From the NCBI GenBank assembly GCA_017438525.1, contig JAFRVI010000057.1, forward strand, positions 1 to 50,156: DNA of 50,156 bases. The letters run 5' to 3'. Position 1 is the stretch's first letter, and each line of letters begins with the position of its first letter. Shown here piece after piece: positions 24,775 to 34,984 of this stretch. The stretch is from Clostridia bacterium. GTDB lineage: Bacteria > Bacillota > Clostridia > Oscillospirales > RGIG8002. The notes under the pieces were generated by a model, which saw only the letters and a list, made by a program, of their open reading frames with translations, had not been told where the DNA came from and ran no database searches. A program made the position numbers and the translations under genes.

Positions 24775-25478
24775 TCCGTCAGCTCCAAAAATACTTCCTC
24801 AAGGGAGTTGTCGCCCTTGATATCGGCGGTCGCGCCGCAGGCGATGAGCGCGCCGTTTTTGATTATCGCCATCTTGTTGCATATCTTCTCCGCGACGTCG
24901 AGCACGTGGGTGGAGAAAAACACCGCGCCGCCGTCGGCGACGAGCTGTGCTATCAGTTCCTTAACCGTGAACGCCGATTTAGGATCGAGGCCCACAAAGG
25001 GTTCGTCCATTATCAGCAGCTTCGGCGAGTGGATCAGCGCGGAGATTATCACGAGCTTCTGCTTCATTCCGTGCGAATAGGACGAAATGACGCTGCCGAG
25101 ATCGTCGTAAAGCTCGAGCATACGCGCGTATTTCTCCGTCCGCTCGGCGCGGTCGGCGGCGGAAACGCCGTATACGTCCGCGACGAAATCGAGGTACTTT
25201 ATGCCCTTCATGTTGTTATAAAGCTCGGGGTTGTCGGGGATGTAGGCGAACTTGCGCTTGCACTCGACGGGGCGCTCCTTCAGCGAAACGCCGTCTATAT
25301 ATATCTCGCCTTCGTCGAAGTCGTGGACGCCGGCGACCGCCTTGAGCGTGGTCGTTTTGCCCGCGCCGTTGTGGCCGATGAAGCCGAAAACGTCGCCCTT
25401 TTCGATATGCAGCGACAGATCCCTCACGGCGTAGACGCCCTTTTCGTAGGATTTGGAAAAGTGTTCGATCCTTAACAT
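24771..25478 (-). CDS. ABC transporter ATP-binding protein
   Basis: 235 residues from the ATG with AAGGAG upstream (MLRIEHFSKSYEKGV); an earlier in-frame ATG has no such site and adds a non-family extension. Motifs are: Walker A GHNGAGKTT; signature SYSHGMKQKL; Walker B LLIMDEPFVGLDP; and H-loop STHVLD. It powers the permease encoded next. The 'SYSHGMKQKL' form of the signature is typical of ABC-2 exporters. Confidence 0.93.
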   Translation of the reverse strand: MLRIEHFSKSYEKGVYAVRDLSLHIEKGDVFGFIGHNGAGKTTTLKAVAGVHDFDEGEIYIDGVSLKERPVECKRKFAYIPDNPELYNNMKGIKYLDFVADVYGVSAADRAERTEKYARMLELYDDLGSVISSYSHGMKQKLVIISALIHSPKLLIMDEPFVGLDPKSAFTVKELIAQLVADGGAVFFSTHVLDVAEKICNKMAIIKNGALIACGATADIKGDNSLEEVFLELTE

Positions 25479-25516
25479 AGTCTTCTCCTTATACGTGTTT
25501 TCCCTCTTTATGAGAA

Positions 25517-25538
25517 GGAGTGATCCGAGGATCACTCC
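25517..25538 (-). terminator. Hairpin between yebC and the ABC genes
   Basis: Inverted repeat GGAGTGATCC / GGATCACTCC, 26 bp after the yebC stop. Only a weak T-tract (TTCTCAT) follows on the minus strand, so read-through is likely. Confidence 0.4.
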
Positions 25539-25563
25539 GTTATTTCTCGCTTTTTTGTAAAAA

Positions 25564-26298
25564 TTACTCCATTATCTCGTCTTCGTTCTCGAGGTTGTGG
25601 TAGACGTTGATGACGTCATCGTCGTCATCCAGCATCTCGAGCAGGCGGCGCATAAGCTTCTGCTCCTCCTCGCCGTTGACGGTGACGTAGTTGGACGGCA
25701 CCATCTCGCTCTCGGCGGAAAGCACGTTGTATCCCGCGGCTTCAAGCCCTTCGCGGACGGCGGTGACGTCGTTCGGCGCGGTGGAGATGACGTAGGCCTC
25801 GTCCTCTTCGGTGAAGTCCTCGGCGCCGAGCTCAAGCGCGTCGTCGAGCGTCTGCTCGCCCTTCGCCTTGTCGGTGACGATAACGCCCTTGGAGGTGAAC
25901 ATCCAGCCGACGCAGCCGGTCTGTCCCATATTGCCTCCGTTTTTGTCGAAGCAGTGGCGGACCTCGGACGCGGTGCGGTTTTTGTTATCGGTCAGCGTTT
26001 CGACTATGATCGCGACGCCGCAGGGGCCGTAGCCCTCGTAGGTCAGCTTCTCATAGTCGTTCTTGTCGTCGCCGCCGGCCGCCTTCTTGATCATGCGGTC
26101 GATGTTGTCGTTCGGGACGTTGTTCGACTTCGCCTTCGCGATCAGGTCGCGCAGCTTGGAGTTGGAGGTCGGATCGCCGCCGCCTTCCTTGACCGCGACG
26201 GATATCTCTCTGCCGATCTGGGTGAATATCTTGGCGCGGGCGGCGTCGCCCTTCGCCTTCTTGTGCATTATGTTCTTCCACTTGGAATGTCCGGACAT
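25564..26298 (-). CDS. yebC: YebC/PmpR family protein
   Basis: 244 residues, the standard length. It has the family N-terminus MSGHSKWKNIMHKKAKGDAA, 'GPCGVAIIVETLTDNKNRT' and a Cys-containing 'GGNMGQTGCVGWMF'. Members were described as DNA-binding regulators, and recent work links the family (TACO1) to translation of proline-rich stretches. GGGAG precedes the ATG. It has its own promoter (26337-26365) and may be followed by read-through into the ABC genes. Confidence 0.96.
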   Translation of the reverse strand: MSGHSKWKNIMHKKAKGDAARAKIFTQIGREISVAVKEGGGDPTSNSKLRDLIAKAKSNNVPNDNIDRMIKKAAGGDDKNDYEKLTYEGYGPCGVAIIVETLTDNKNRTASEVRHCFDKNGGNMGQTGCVGWMFTSKGVIVTDKAKGEQTLDDALELGAEDFTEEDEAYVISTAPNDVTAVREGLEAAGYNVLSAESEMVPSNYVTVNGEEEQKLMRRLLEMLDDDDDVINVYHNLENEDEIME

Positions 26299-26322
26299 AC
26301 AAATCTCCCTTTCCGCAATAAA

Positions 26323-26359
26323 AATGCTTCCGTATGATTATACACCATACAGAAGCATT
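26323..26359 (-). terminator. yitT terminator overlapping the yebC promoter
   Basis: Stem AATGCTTC.GTATG / CATAC.GAAGCATT (one mismatch) over a 9-base loop, followed by TTTATTG on the minus strand. The plus strand also has a T-run further out (TTTTTTT). Confidence 0.6.
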
Positions 26360-26365
26360 ATGCAA
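26337..26365 (-). promoter_or_regulatory. yebC promoter
   Basis: On the minus strand TTGCAT (26360-26365), a 17-base spacer and TATAAT (26337-26342). It has the same -35, -10 and spacing as the promoter at 5362. Confidence 0.75.
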
Positions 26366-26391
26366 TATTTTTTTGGCAGATTCTCTCTAAA

Positions 26392-27315
26392 TCAAAGGGG
26401 CTCCTTGTTGACGTCGTCGAAGCCCTGGCCGAGCACCTCTGTCGCGTGAAGGATTATGACGAACGCGTTTTCGTCGCATTCCTTGACGATCCTGCGGCAT
26501 TCCTGCACCTGCTGACGACGTATCGCGCACATGATGACGTTCATAGCGTTATTGGTGTAGCCGCCGGAACCGCGCAGCACGGTGACGCCTCTGTGCAGGC
26601 CGTCCATCAGCGCGGACTTGATCCCGTCGGTATTGTTGCTGACTATCAAAGCCACGCGCGCAACGGAGTTGCCGTCGAGCACCGTGTCGATGACCGCGCT
26701 GGTCAGATAAACGACGATAAGCGAGAATATCGCGGAGTTTTCCGCGGCGGTAACGCCGTTGAGGCGGAAGACAACGTAGCCGGCAACGATTATTACGAGG
26801 TCGACTATGAACATCATCCTGCCGAAAGAAACACCCGGGAACTTCAGGCGCATCAGCTTCGCCGCGATCTCGGAGCCGCCCGTCGTCGCGCCGCGCAGGA
26901 AGATTATCGCGAGGCCGATGCCGCTGGTGACTCCGGCGCAAAGCGCCGCGATAAGCCCGATCGCCGGCTCGTTATTCGTCGGGAAGTATTTGAGATTCGG
27001 GAAGACCTTCGCGATCAGCTCGGTGAATACCGAAACAAGCGTCATCGCGATGAACGTCTTTGACACGAACTTGAAGCCGAAGCAGGCGAAAGCGGCGATG
27101 AAAAGCGGCACGTTCAGCACAAAGTACATTATACCCGCGTCCCAGCCAACCGTATTCTGCAATATTGAAGCGATGCCGGAAACGCCGCCCGGAACGATCC
27201 TGTGCGGCAGGATAAATACGTTCATAGAGAGAGAGTAGATGATAGCTCCGACTATGAAATACGCAATATCGACTATTCCGGTCTTTCTATTGAGTATCTT
27301 ATCGAGTTTGTTCAT
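26392..27315 (-). CDS. YitT family membrane protein (DUF161-DUF2179)
   Basis: 307 residues. Five to six membrane segments fill about 15-200 ('IAYFIVGAIIYSLSMNVFILP', 'AALCAGVTSGIGLAIIFLRGATTGGSEI'). The C-terminal soluble domain, about 215-300, has 'RGVTVLRGSGGYT' and 'VIMCAIRRQQVQECRRIV', the DUF2179 pattern. The function is unknown in the family; a transport role is often proposed. GGGAGG precedes the ATG. Confidence 0.92.
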   Translation of the reverse strand: MNKLDKILNRKTGIVDIAYFIVGAIIYSLSMNVFILPHRIVPGGVSGIASILQNTVGWDAGIMYFVLNVPLFIAAFACFGFKFVSKTFIAMTLVSVFTELIAKVFPNLKYFPTNNEPAIGLIAALCAGVTSGIGLAIIFLRGATTGGSEIAAKLMRLKFPGVSFGRMMFIVDLVIIVAGYVVFRLNGVTAAENSAIFSLIVVYLTSAVIDTVLDGNSVARVALIVSNNTDGIKSALMDGLHRGVTVLRGSGGYTNNAMNVIMCAIRRQQVQECRRIVKECDENAFVIILHATEVLGQGFDDVNKEPL

Positions 27316-27346
27316 TACAACCTCCCTTTTCGGAATGAAATAATAA

Positions 27347-29018
<1,672 letters not shown>

Positions 29019-30296
29019 TCAGATAACGCGGACTCCGCCCTGTTTCCTCACCGAAAGCACCTTGCAGCTTCCGGCGCCGAAGACCTTTTCCATTCCTTCT
29101 TTGTACCTTTCGAGCAGATCGAGCGGCACGAAGGCCTGCATCGTACCGGCGAAGCCGCCGCCGTGCACGCGGCAGCCGCCTCTGTCTCCGAGCAGCTCGC
29201 CCGCGAGCGCGAGCGCGAGGGCTATGCCCTGCTCGCGCGGACGGCTGCCGCAGAAAACGTTTTGGTTAAGCATATAAGACGATCTGCCGGACTCGTTCAG
29301 CAGGCGCAGGAACGAATCGAAGTCGCCGCTTTCGAGCGCGGCGCGCTGGGCGTCGACGCGGCGGTTCTCGTTGAAGAAGTGCAGCGCGCGGAGCACAGCT
29401 CTGTCGCCGGTTTTTTCGCGCAGTTCGGGAATCGCGGCAAGAAACTCCGCCTCGTTCACGTCGCGCAGGACGGCCTTGCCGAAGTATCCGGCGACCGACT
29501 TCATCTCCGCGGGGATGGCGGCGTATTCGTCCGTCAGGTTGGCGTGGCTCCCGCCTGTGTCGACGACGCAGAGCGCGTGTCCGCAATTGGCAAAATCGAA
29601 ATCAATCTTGCTCACCTTCGGCTCGGCGGGGTCGCCGAAGTCTATGCCGATGAAGCCGCCGACGGAGCAGGCGGTCTGATCCATAAGTCCGCAGGGCTTG
29701 CCGAAGTAGACGTTCTCCGCGTACTGCGACGCGACGGCGATATAGACGGGATCGAGCGAGCCGCCGTTGAAGAGGCAGCTTATTATCGTGCCGATAAGCA
29801 CCTCGAACGCCGCGGAGCTGGATAGTCCGGAGCCGCGTATGACGTCGGAGGTCGTGTATGCGTCGAAACCGCCGATCGCGTATCCGTCCGAACTCAAGCG
29901 CGCGAGCATTCCCGCGATGAGCGAACGCGAGCAGGAAACGCCCTTCTTGAACTCGGCGAGCTTTGCTATATCAATAACGTCGGTGCTGTCGAAGCCATTT
30001 GACTTGACGGTAACTTTGTTTCCGCCGTTTTTCGCGACTACGGCGATGACGTCGAGGTCGACCGCGGCGGCGATGACTTTGCCGTGATTGTGGTCAGTGT
30101 GGTTGCCGCTTATCTCGCTTCTGCCGGGTGCGGAAAAGACGTTCACTTCGCGCTCGCCGTAAAGCTTTCCGAACTCCCCGAGCGCCTCGGCGTAGCGCGC
30201 TCGCTGGTAATTGAGCGCCGCCGTGCCGTAAAAGCCGGAGAGCAGCGCGTCGTATTCTCCCGCGAGGACCGCGAGGCGTAATCTTTCGTTGGTCAT
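29019..30296 (-). CDS. galK: Galactokinase-family GHMP kinase
   Basis: 425 residues from the ATG after an AGGGTG site; a GTG three codons upstream is possible. GHMP motifs in order: GRSEISGNHTDHNHG (58-72), the galactokinase signature with Asn for Glu in the GEHTD box; ATP loop GSGLSSSAAFE (155-165); 'GLMDQTACSVGG'; and C-terminal RVHGGGFAGTMQAF. Galactokinase phosphorylates galactose at C1 in the Leloir pathway. Clostridial members with GNHTDH are usually annotated galK, but the changed sugar-site residue leaves substrate open. No galT or galE is nearby; it lies between ftsZ and obg. Confidence 0.85.
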   Translation of the reverse strand: MTNERLRLAVLAGEYDALLSGFYGTAALNYQRARYAEALGEFGKLYGEREVNVFSAPGRSEISGNHTDHNHGKVIAAAVDLDVIAVVAKNGGNKVTVKSNGFDSTDVIDIAKLAEFKKGVSCSRSLIAGMLARLSSDGYAIGGFDAYTTSDVIRGSGLSSSAAFEVLIGTIISCLFNGGSLDPVYIAVASQYAENVYFGKPCGLMDQTACSVGGFIGIDFGDPAEPKVSKIDFDFANCGHALCVVDTGGSHANLTDEYAAIPAEMKSVAGYFGKAVLRDVNEAEFLAAIPELREKTGDRAVLRALHFFNENRRVDAQRAALESGDFDSFLRLLNESGRSSYMLNQNVFCGSRPREQGIALALALAGELLGDRGGCRVHGGGFAGTMQAFVPLDLLERYKEGMEKVFGAGSCKVLSVRKQGGVRVI

Positions 30297-30325
30297 AGGT
30301 ATCACCCTGTCGTTTTACATAGTTT

Positions 30326-30351
30326 GCGGCTGCCTTAAAACGGGCAGCCGC
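30326..30351. terminator. Hairpin between ftsZ and galK
   Basis: Stem GCGGCTGCC / GGCAGCCGC with an 8-base loop, 24 bp after the ftsZ stop. No T-run on either strand, so it may act as an mRNA processing or stability element rather than a terminator. Confidence 0.35.
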
Positions 30352-30374
30352 CGATGTTATTCACTTCGCTCCGA

Positions 30375-31577
30375 TCATTCCTCGGGACGATTGCGCTTGT
30401 TGACGATGTCCATGACCGCCTGGAAGTCGGTGAAGGAAATGTCGTCGTTGTCCTCCTCCTTCGGCTTCGCGGCGCGAGGCGCAGGAACTGGAGCCGGAGC
30501 GGGTGCCGGAACAGCGGACTGACTCGCGCTCTTGTTGCCCATCGAGAAAACGAATGGAGAGGTCAGATCCTCAAACGGATCGACGTAAGACGAAGAGGAA
30601 GAGGATCCCGATGGCACTCCGCCGCTGAATCCGGTGGCGATGACCGTCACGCGCATCTCGTCTTCCATATTCTCGTCGACGGTGTAACCCCAGATGATGT
30701 TCGCGGAGGGGTGAGCCGCTTCCTTGATCATATTCGCGGCGGTCTCGACGTCGTCGAGGGAGATGTCGGGCGAGGCGGCGAAGTTGAGGATGACGCCTCT
30801 CGCTCCGTTGATGGACGTTTCAAGCAGCGGAGAGGAAATGGCGGCCTTCGCGGCCTCAACGGCCTTCTCCGGACCGTTGGCGTGTCCCACGCCCATATGC
30901 GCGAGACCCGCGTCCTTCATGACCGCGCAGACGTCCGCGAAGTCGAGGTTTATCAGCGCGTCGGGCAGCTTGATGAGGTCCGAAACGCTCTGTATGCCCT
31001 GGCGGAGAATGTCGTCCGCCATATCGAACGCGTTGAGAAGGGTTATCTTCTGCTCGCTGACGAGCTTGAGTCTGTCGTTGGGAACGACGACGAGGGAGTC
31101 GACGTGCTCCATGAGCGCGCTGATGCCGGTCTCCGCCTGGCTCATCTTGTACGCGCCTTCAAAGCCGAAGGGCTTGGTCACGATCGCGACGGTGAGAATG
31201 CCCATTTCCTTCGCGACCTCCGCGATGACCGGAGAAGCGCCCGTGCCGGTGCCGCCGCCCATTCCGGCGGTGATGAACACCATCTGCGCACCGCGCAGGG
31301 CGTTCGCGATCTCCTCGCGGCTCTCCTCGGCGGAACGCTGGCCCTTTTCGGCGTCGGCGCCCGCGCCTCTGCCCATGGTCGTCTTCGCGCCTATCTGTAT
31401 CTTGGTGGGCGCCTTGGACATAAGCAGCGCCTGCGCGTCCGTATTCACTGCCACGTATTCAACGCTCTCCACGCCCGACTTGATCATTCGGTTGACCGCG
31501 TTGCCGCCGCCTCCGCCTACGCCCACGCATTTTATGCATACTATCTGTTCGTCGTCGTTGATAAGTTCCATCGCCAT
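30375..31577 (-). CDS. ftsZ: Cell division protein FtsZ
   Basis: 400 residues. The tubulin signature GGGTGTG is at 107-113, with 'VGVGGGGGNAVNRM' near 18 and the T7 loop 'NLDFADV' near 210. After the conserved core (to about 320) comes a Ser-, then Pro/Ala-rich linker (SAVPAPAPAPVPAPR) and a tail ending 'FQAVMDIVNKRNRPEE'. The usual DIPxFLR-type tail peptide is not evident. GGGAGG precedes the ATG. ftsA is absent between divIB and ftsZ. Confidence 0.98.
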   Translation of the reverse strand: MAMELINDDEQIVCIKCVGVGGGGGNAVNRMIKSGVESVEYVAVNTDAQALLMSKAPTKIQIGAKTTMGRGAGADAEKGQRSAEESREEIANALRGAQMVFITAGMGGGTGTGASPVIAEVAKEMGILTVAIVTKPFGFEGAYKMSQAETGISALMEHVDSLVVVPNDRLKLVSEQKITLLNAFDMADDILRQGIQSVSDLIKLPDALINLDFADVCAVMKDAGLAHMGVGHANGPEKAVEAAKAAISSPLLETSINGARGVILNFAASPDISLDDVETAANMIKEAAHPSANIIWGYTVDENMEDEMRVTVIATGFSGGVPSGSSSSSSYVDPFEDLTSPFVFSMGNKSASQSAVPAPAPAPVPAPRAAKPKEEDNDDISFTDFQAVMDIVNKRNRPEE

Positions 31578-31607
31578 TACCGAGAACCTCCCGTTTATTA
31601 TAGTTTA

Positions 31608-32525
31608 TTATTCGCTGCCTTCGCTCTCGCCTTCGGACGAGCCGTCGCCTTCCGACGAGGCGTCGCCTTCCGACGAGGCGTCGCCTTCCGACGAGCCCTC
31701 GCCTTCGGAGCCGCTTCCCTCGCTCGAGGAGGGCGAGCCCCTGCCGGCGTAGAGCTTGTCCCCCGACGTGACGTCGATGGTCCACTCGCCCACCGAGGGA
31801 AGCGAACCGTTGATCCACGTCTTGACCATCCGCACCTTATAATCGAGGTCGGAATCGCCGCCGAGTTTGGCCGTGACCCTGCCCTCGAGCTTCATATTTA
31901 CGCTTATCGGACTGGTGAAGACAATATTATTGATATTTATTATATCATTTTCTTTCAATATCGTCAATAAGTCAAGCAATATTTTTTCTGAAATCTCGGA
32001 ATCTGCCTTCGCAGTCTCCCCTTCATCCGTAATATCGAGTGTTATACCGCTTAAAACAGGTGTCGTTTCCGGCTCGACGGAGGTTATCTCCATAACGCGA
32101 AGTTCCTTTGAAAGCAGCGCCCAGCGATGTTCGCCGACGAGACAGCAGCATGACGGCTCCGCCTCGACGACCTTTATCGTCACGGTCGACGGCAGTTCGC
32201 GAACGACCTGCACCTCGGAAACGTAAGGCAGCGCCTTGAGTATCTTCTCTTTTATTGCCGACTTGCTCATACGCAGCAGGTTGTCGCCCGTTTCGACTCC
32301 CGACGCCTTCACCACCTGCGCCTCAGTGTAACGGCTGTTACCGCTGACCTTTATCTGCGAAGCGTTGAAGAATACCGTCAGCGACAGGATAAGACAAACG
32401 ACGCAGACCAAAAGCAGCAGTATGAGATATACCGCCGTCTTGCGTCTGCGCCTGTATTTCTTTTTGCGTCTGGCGTTATACTCCCGAAGCTTCTCGGAAG
32501 CCGCCGCCTGCGTGCGCTGTTTCAT
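31608..32525 (-). CDS. divIB: Cell division protein FtsQ/DivIB
   Basis: 305 residues. A basic cytoplasmic N-terminus ('RRKKKYRRRRK'), one membrane segment (about 31-52) and a POTRA domain ('IKVSGNSRYTEAQVVKASG'), then the FtsQ-type beta domain ('KVRMVKTWINGSLPSVGEWTIDV'). The C-terminal 40 or so residues are a Ser/Glu/Gly/Asp repeat (SSEGDA units) from an 18-bp tandem array. It links the divisome across the membrane. Its start overlaps the end of murA by 50 bp, with AGGAA before the ATG. Confidence 0.92.
   Translation of the reverse strand: MKQRTQAAASEKLREYNARRKKKYRRRRKTAVYLILLLLVCVVCLILSLTVFFNASQIKVSGNSRYTEAQVVKASGVETGDNLLRMSKSAIKEKILKALPYVSEVQVVRELPSTVTIKVVEAEPSCCCLVGEHRWALLSKELRVMEITSVEPETTPVLSGITLDITDEGETAKADSEISEKILLDLLTILKENDIININNIVFTSPISVNMKLEGRVTAKLGGDSDLDYKVRMVKTWINGSLPSVGEWTIDVTSGDKLYAGRGSPSSSEGSGSEGEGSSEGDASSEGDASSEGDGSSEGESEGSE
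31625..31714. repeat. 18-bp tandem repeat in the 3' end of divIB
   Basis: The unit CGTCGCCTTCCGACGAGG is present three times nearly exactly (31643, 31661, 31679), with one degenerate unit on each side. It is in frame and encodes acidic SSEGDA-type units. Copy number may vary by slippage. Confidence 0.8.
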
Positions 32526-33780
32526 TTTTCACGTTCCTGTATATTTTTGCGCCTGCGGCGGCGAACGCCGTTTCGACGCTTTCATACCCTCTGTCTATAT
32601 GTCTTATTGCCGAGATTTCGCTTCTTCCCCGCGCTCCGAACGCGGCTGTGAGCAGCGCGGCACCTCCGCGCAGGTCGGTGCATTCGGCTTTCGCGCCGGT
32701 CAAAAACGGCCTGCCGCGTATAACTGCCAGCGAGCCCTCGGCTTTTACGTCCGCGCCGAACTTCGCGAGCTCGCGCAGATAGCGGAAGCGGCCGTCGAAG
32801 ACGGTCTCGTTGATCACGCTCACACCGTCCGCGAAGGCGAGCGCCGCCGCGAGAAGCGGCTGTGCGTCCGTCGGGAAGCACGGATACGGCGCGGCGCGTA
32901 TGAAACGCACGGCCTTCAGACGTTCCGGCGCCGTCACGGTAAGACCGCTGCCGGACTCGCGAAAACGGCATCCCGTTTCCGAAAAGGCGGATATCACCGC
33001 CGTCATATGCTTCGGCTCCGCGCCGTAAAGCGTAAGCTCCGATCCGGTCGCGGCGGCCGCGGCAATATACGTCGCGGCGGCTATCCGGTCAGGGATGCAG
33101 ACATGTTCACAGTCGCCGAGCGCTTCAACTCCGTCGATTATCACAACGTCGCCGCCGGCTCCGCTTATCCTGCCGCCCTTTGCGTTTATGAAATCGGCGA
33201 GCTCGGTTATCTCCGGCTCCCTCGCCGCTCCGACGAGCACCGTTCTGCCCTTTGCCGTCGAAGCCGCTATTATGACGTTCTCGGTCGCGCCGACGCTGGG
33301 ATAAGAAAGCACGATCTCGGCGCCCTTAAGCCGCCCCGCGCATTCGCAGAACATAAGTCCGCGGCGCTCGGTAACGTCGGCTCCGAGCAGGCGCATCGCC
33401 TCGAGGTGCAGGTCTATCGGACGCCGCCCCAGCATGCAGCCGCCGGGAGCGGAAACGACCGCCCTGCCGCAGCGTGCGAGCACCGCGCCGAGAAATATCA
33501 CCGACGACCGCATACGGCTCATAAGCTCCGGAGGTATGTCGCACCGCGGCGTCCGCGACGCGTCAACCGCCACCGTATCTCCGTCGCGTTCGACTTCGCA
33601 GCCGAGCAGCCGCAGTATTTCAACGGAGCTGTCGGTATCGGTCAGGCGCGGACAGTTGCGTATCACGCTCCTACCGCCGAGTACGGACGCGGCAAGCGCC
33701 GGAAGCGCGCCGTTTTTCGCGCCCTGCACCCTTATTCCTCCGTGAAGCTTATTTCCTCCGTCAATAATAAGGGTTTCCAT
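32476..33780 (-). CDS. murA: UDP-N-acetylglucosamine 1-carboxyvinyltransferase (MurA), copy 2
   Basis: 434 residues from the ATG after CGGAGG; an earlier in-frame ATG has no such site. It keeps Lys22-Asn23 and the catalytic Cys115 in APGGCMLGRRPID, with 'FPTDAQPLLAAALAFADG' typical of MurA. It is more divergent from the family than copy 1. It sits between murG and divIB, where many Firmicutes have murB. The 3' end overlaps divIB by 50 bp. It may be the main or a condition-specific enzyme; not decidable here. Confidence 0.92.
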   Translation of the reverse strand: METLIIDGGNKLHGGIRVQGAKNGALPALAASVLGGRSVIRNCPRLTDTDSSVEILRLLGCEVERDGDTVAVDASRTPRCDIPPELMSRMRSSVIFLGAVLARCGRAVVSAPGGCMLGRRPIDLHLEAMRLLGADVTERRGLMFCECAGRLKGAEIVLSYPSVGATENVIIAASTAKGRTVLVGAAREPEITELADFINAKGGRISGAGGDVVIIDGVEALGDCEHVCIPDRIAAATYIAAAAATGSELTLYGAEPKHMTAVISAFSETGCRFRESGSGLTVTAPERLKAVRFIRAAPYPCFPTDAQPLLAAALAFADGVSVINETVFDGRFRYLRELAKFGADVKAEGSLAVIRGRPFLTGAKAECTDLRGGAALLTAAFGARGRSEISAIRHIDRGYESVETAFAAAGAKIYRNVKNETAHAGGGFREASGV

Positions 33781-33846
33781 CCGCGACCTCCGAAAAAGCA
33801 TTTACGTGCCATTCTATGCCTTTTCGGAAGCGGGAGTGAAGCGCGC

Positions 33847-34959
33847 TTATCTGCCGGCTCTCTCCAGTTCGGCGGTTATGCAGTCGAAAACCCGCTCGCC
33901 GTAGTCGTAAACGGCGGCTTTTTTCAGGTTTTCGGTCATTTCGTTTCTTTTCGCGTTATCGAAGATAATGGTTTCAAGCCCGTCCTCGAGCGCCTTGCAG
34001 TTGTAGTCCTTATCGTCGACAAGGATCGCCGCGCCGGCGTCCGCGAGGTGCTTGGCGTTGTGGAACTGGTGGTTATCCGTGACGTTGGGCGAAGGAATGA
34101 TTATCGCGGGCTTGCCGGCCGCGCTCATCTCCGCGAGGGAGCTCGCGCCGCAGCGGCACACGACCGCGTCGCAGGCGGTCATATACTTCGGCATATCCTT
34201 TATGTACTCGAAGACGCGGATGCTCCCGCCCGTCTCGACGCCCGCGTCGGCGAGCGCCTTCATGAATTCTTCGTAATAGAACTTACCGATGCCGTGGACG
34301 ATCTGTATCTTCTCTTCCTTGTGGTGTCTGATGATGTAGGCGAGCATCGCGTCGTTGATCGTGCGCGCGCCGAGACTGCCGCCCGAGCAGAGCAGCAGCG
34401 GACGGTCGTCGAAGCCGAACTCGCGGCGGCACTCCGCCTTGTCGAGCTTCAGCAGGTCCTCGTAGATCGGTACGCCCGTGACTACGCTGCGCGTTCCCTC
34501 CGGCAGCTGCGCGGCGGCCTCCGGGAAAGTCAGCATGACCGCGGAGGCGTACTTCGCGGCGAGCTTCGTCGTCATGCCGGCGACGGCGTTCTGCTCGTGG
34601 ATGAGGCAGGGTATGCCGAGCTTGTGCGCGGCGAGCAGCGTCGGGCCGCTGACGTAGCCGCCCATGCCGACGACGATATCCGGCTTGAACTCCCTGTATA
34701 TCTTCTTGCACCTGCGGCGCGAGGTGAATATGCGGCGGAGCGTGCCGAGATTATAGGGCGAAAGACTGCGTCTGAAGCCCCTGATGTCAATGAATTCTAT
34801 TTTGAAGCCCGCTTCGGGCACAAGTTTCGCTTCGATGTGGTTCTCGGTGCCGATGAAAAGTATTTCCGCGTCTGGCATACGGCGCTTTATGTATTTCGCG
34901 GCCGCGATCGCGGGGTTTATGTGGCCGGAGGTGCCTCCGCCGGCGAATACTATCCTCAT
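33847..34959 (-). CDS. murG: UDP-GlcNAc transferase to lipid I (MurG)
   Basis: 370 residues. It adds GlcNAc to lipid I at the inner face of the membrane to give lipid II. Motifs: FAGGGTSGHINPA at the N-terminus, 'GMGGYVSGPTLLAAHKL', 'IHEQNAVAG', 'CSGGSLGARTIND' and the donor-site 'CRCGASSLAEM'. Two ATGs lie 6 bp apart; the second (34959) has better spacing to AAGGA, so the start could also be 34965. It follows ftsW by 25 bp. Confidence 0.96.
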   Translation of the reverse strand: MRIVFAGGGTSGHINPAIAAAKYIKRRMPDAEILFIGTENHIEAKLVPEAGFKIEFIDIRGFRRSLSPYNLGTLRRIFTSRRRCKKIYREFKPDIVVGMGGYVSGPTLLAAHKLGIPCLIHEQNAVAGMTTKLAAKYASAVMLTFPEAAAQLPEGTRSVVTGVPIYEDLLKLDKAECRREFGFDDRPLLLCSGGSLGARTINDAMLAYIIRHHKEEKIQIVHGIGKFYYEEFMKALADAGVETGGSIRVFEYIKDMPKYMTACDAVVCRCGASSLAEMSAAGKPAIIIPSPNVTDNHQFHNAKHLADAGAAILVDDKDYNCKALEDGLETIIFDNAKRNEMTENLKKAAVYDYGERVFDCITAELERAGR

Positions 34960-34984
34960 TTTCATCTTCCTTCCGGTATTGAAA

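Noticed and set aside
23068-25080. 670-codon open frame on the plus strand opposite the ABC transporter genes
   Set aside because: Antisense to an ABC permease and ATPase with full motifs; extremely Arg/Glu/His-rich and repeat-like.
31625-31714. CRISPR-like array
   Set aside because: The repeats are directly abutting without spacers and lie in frame in divIB.
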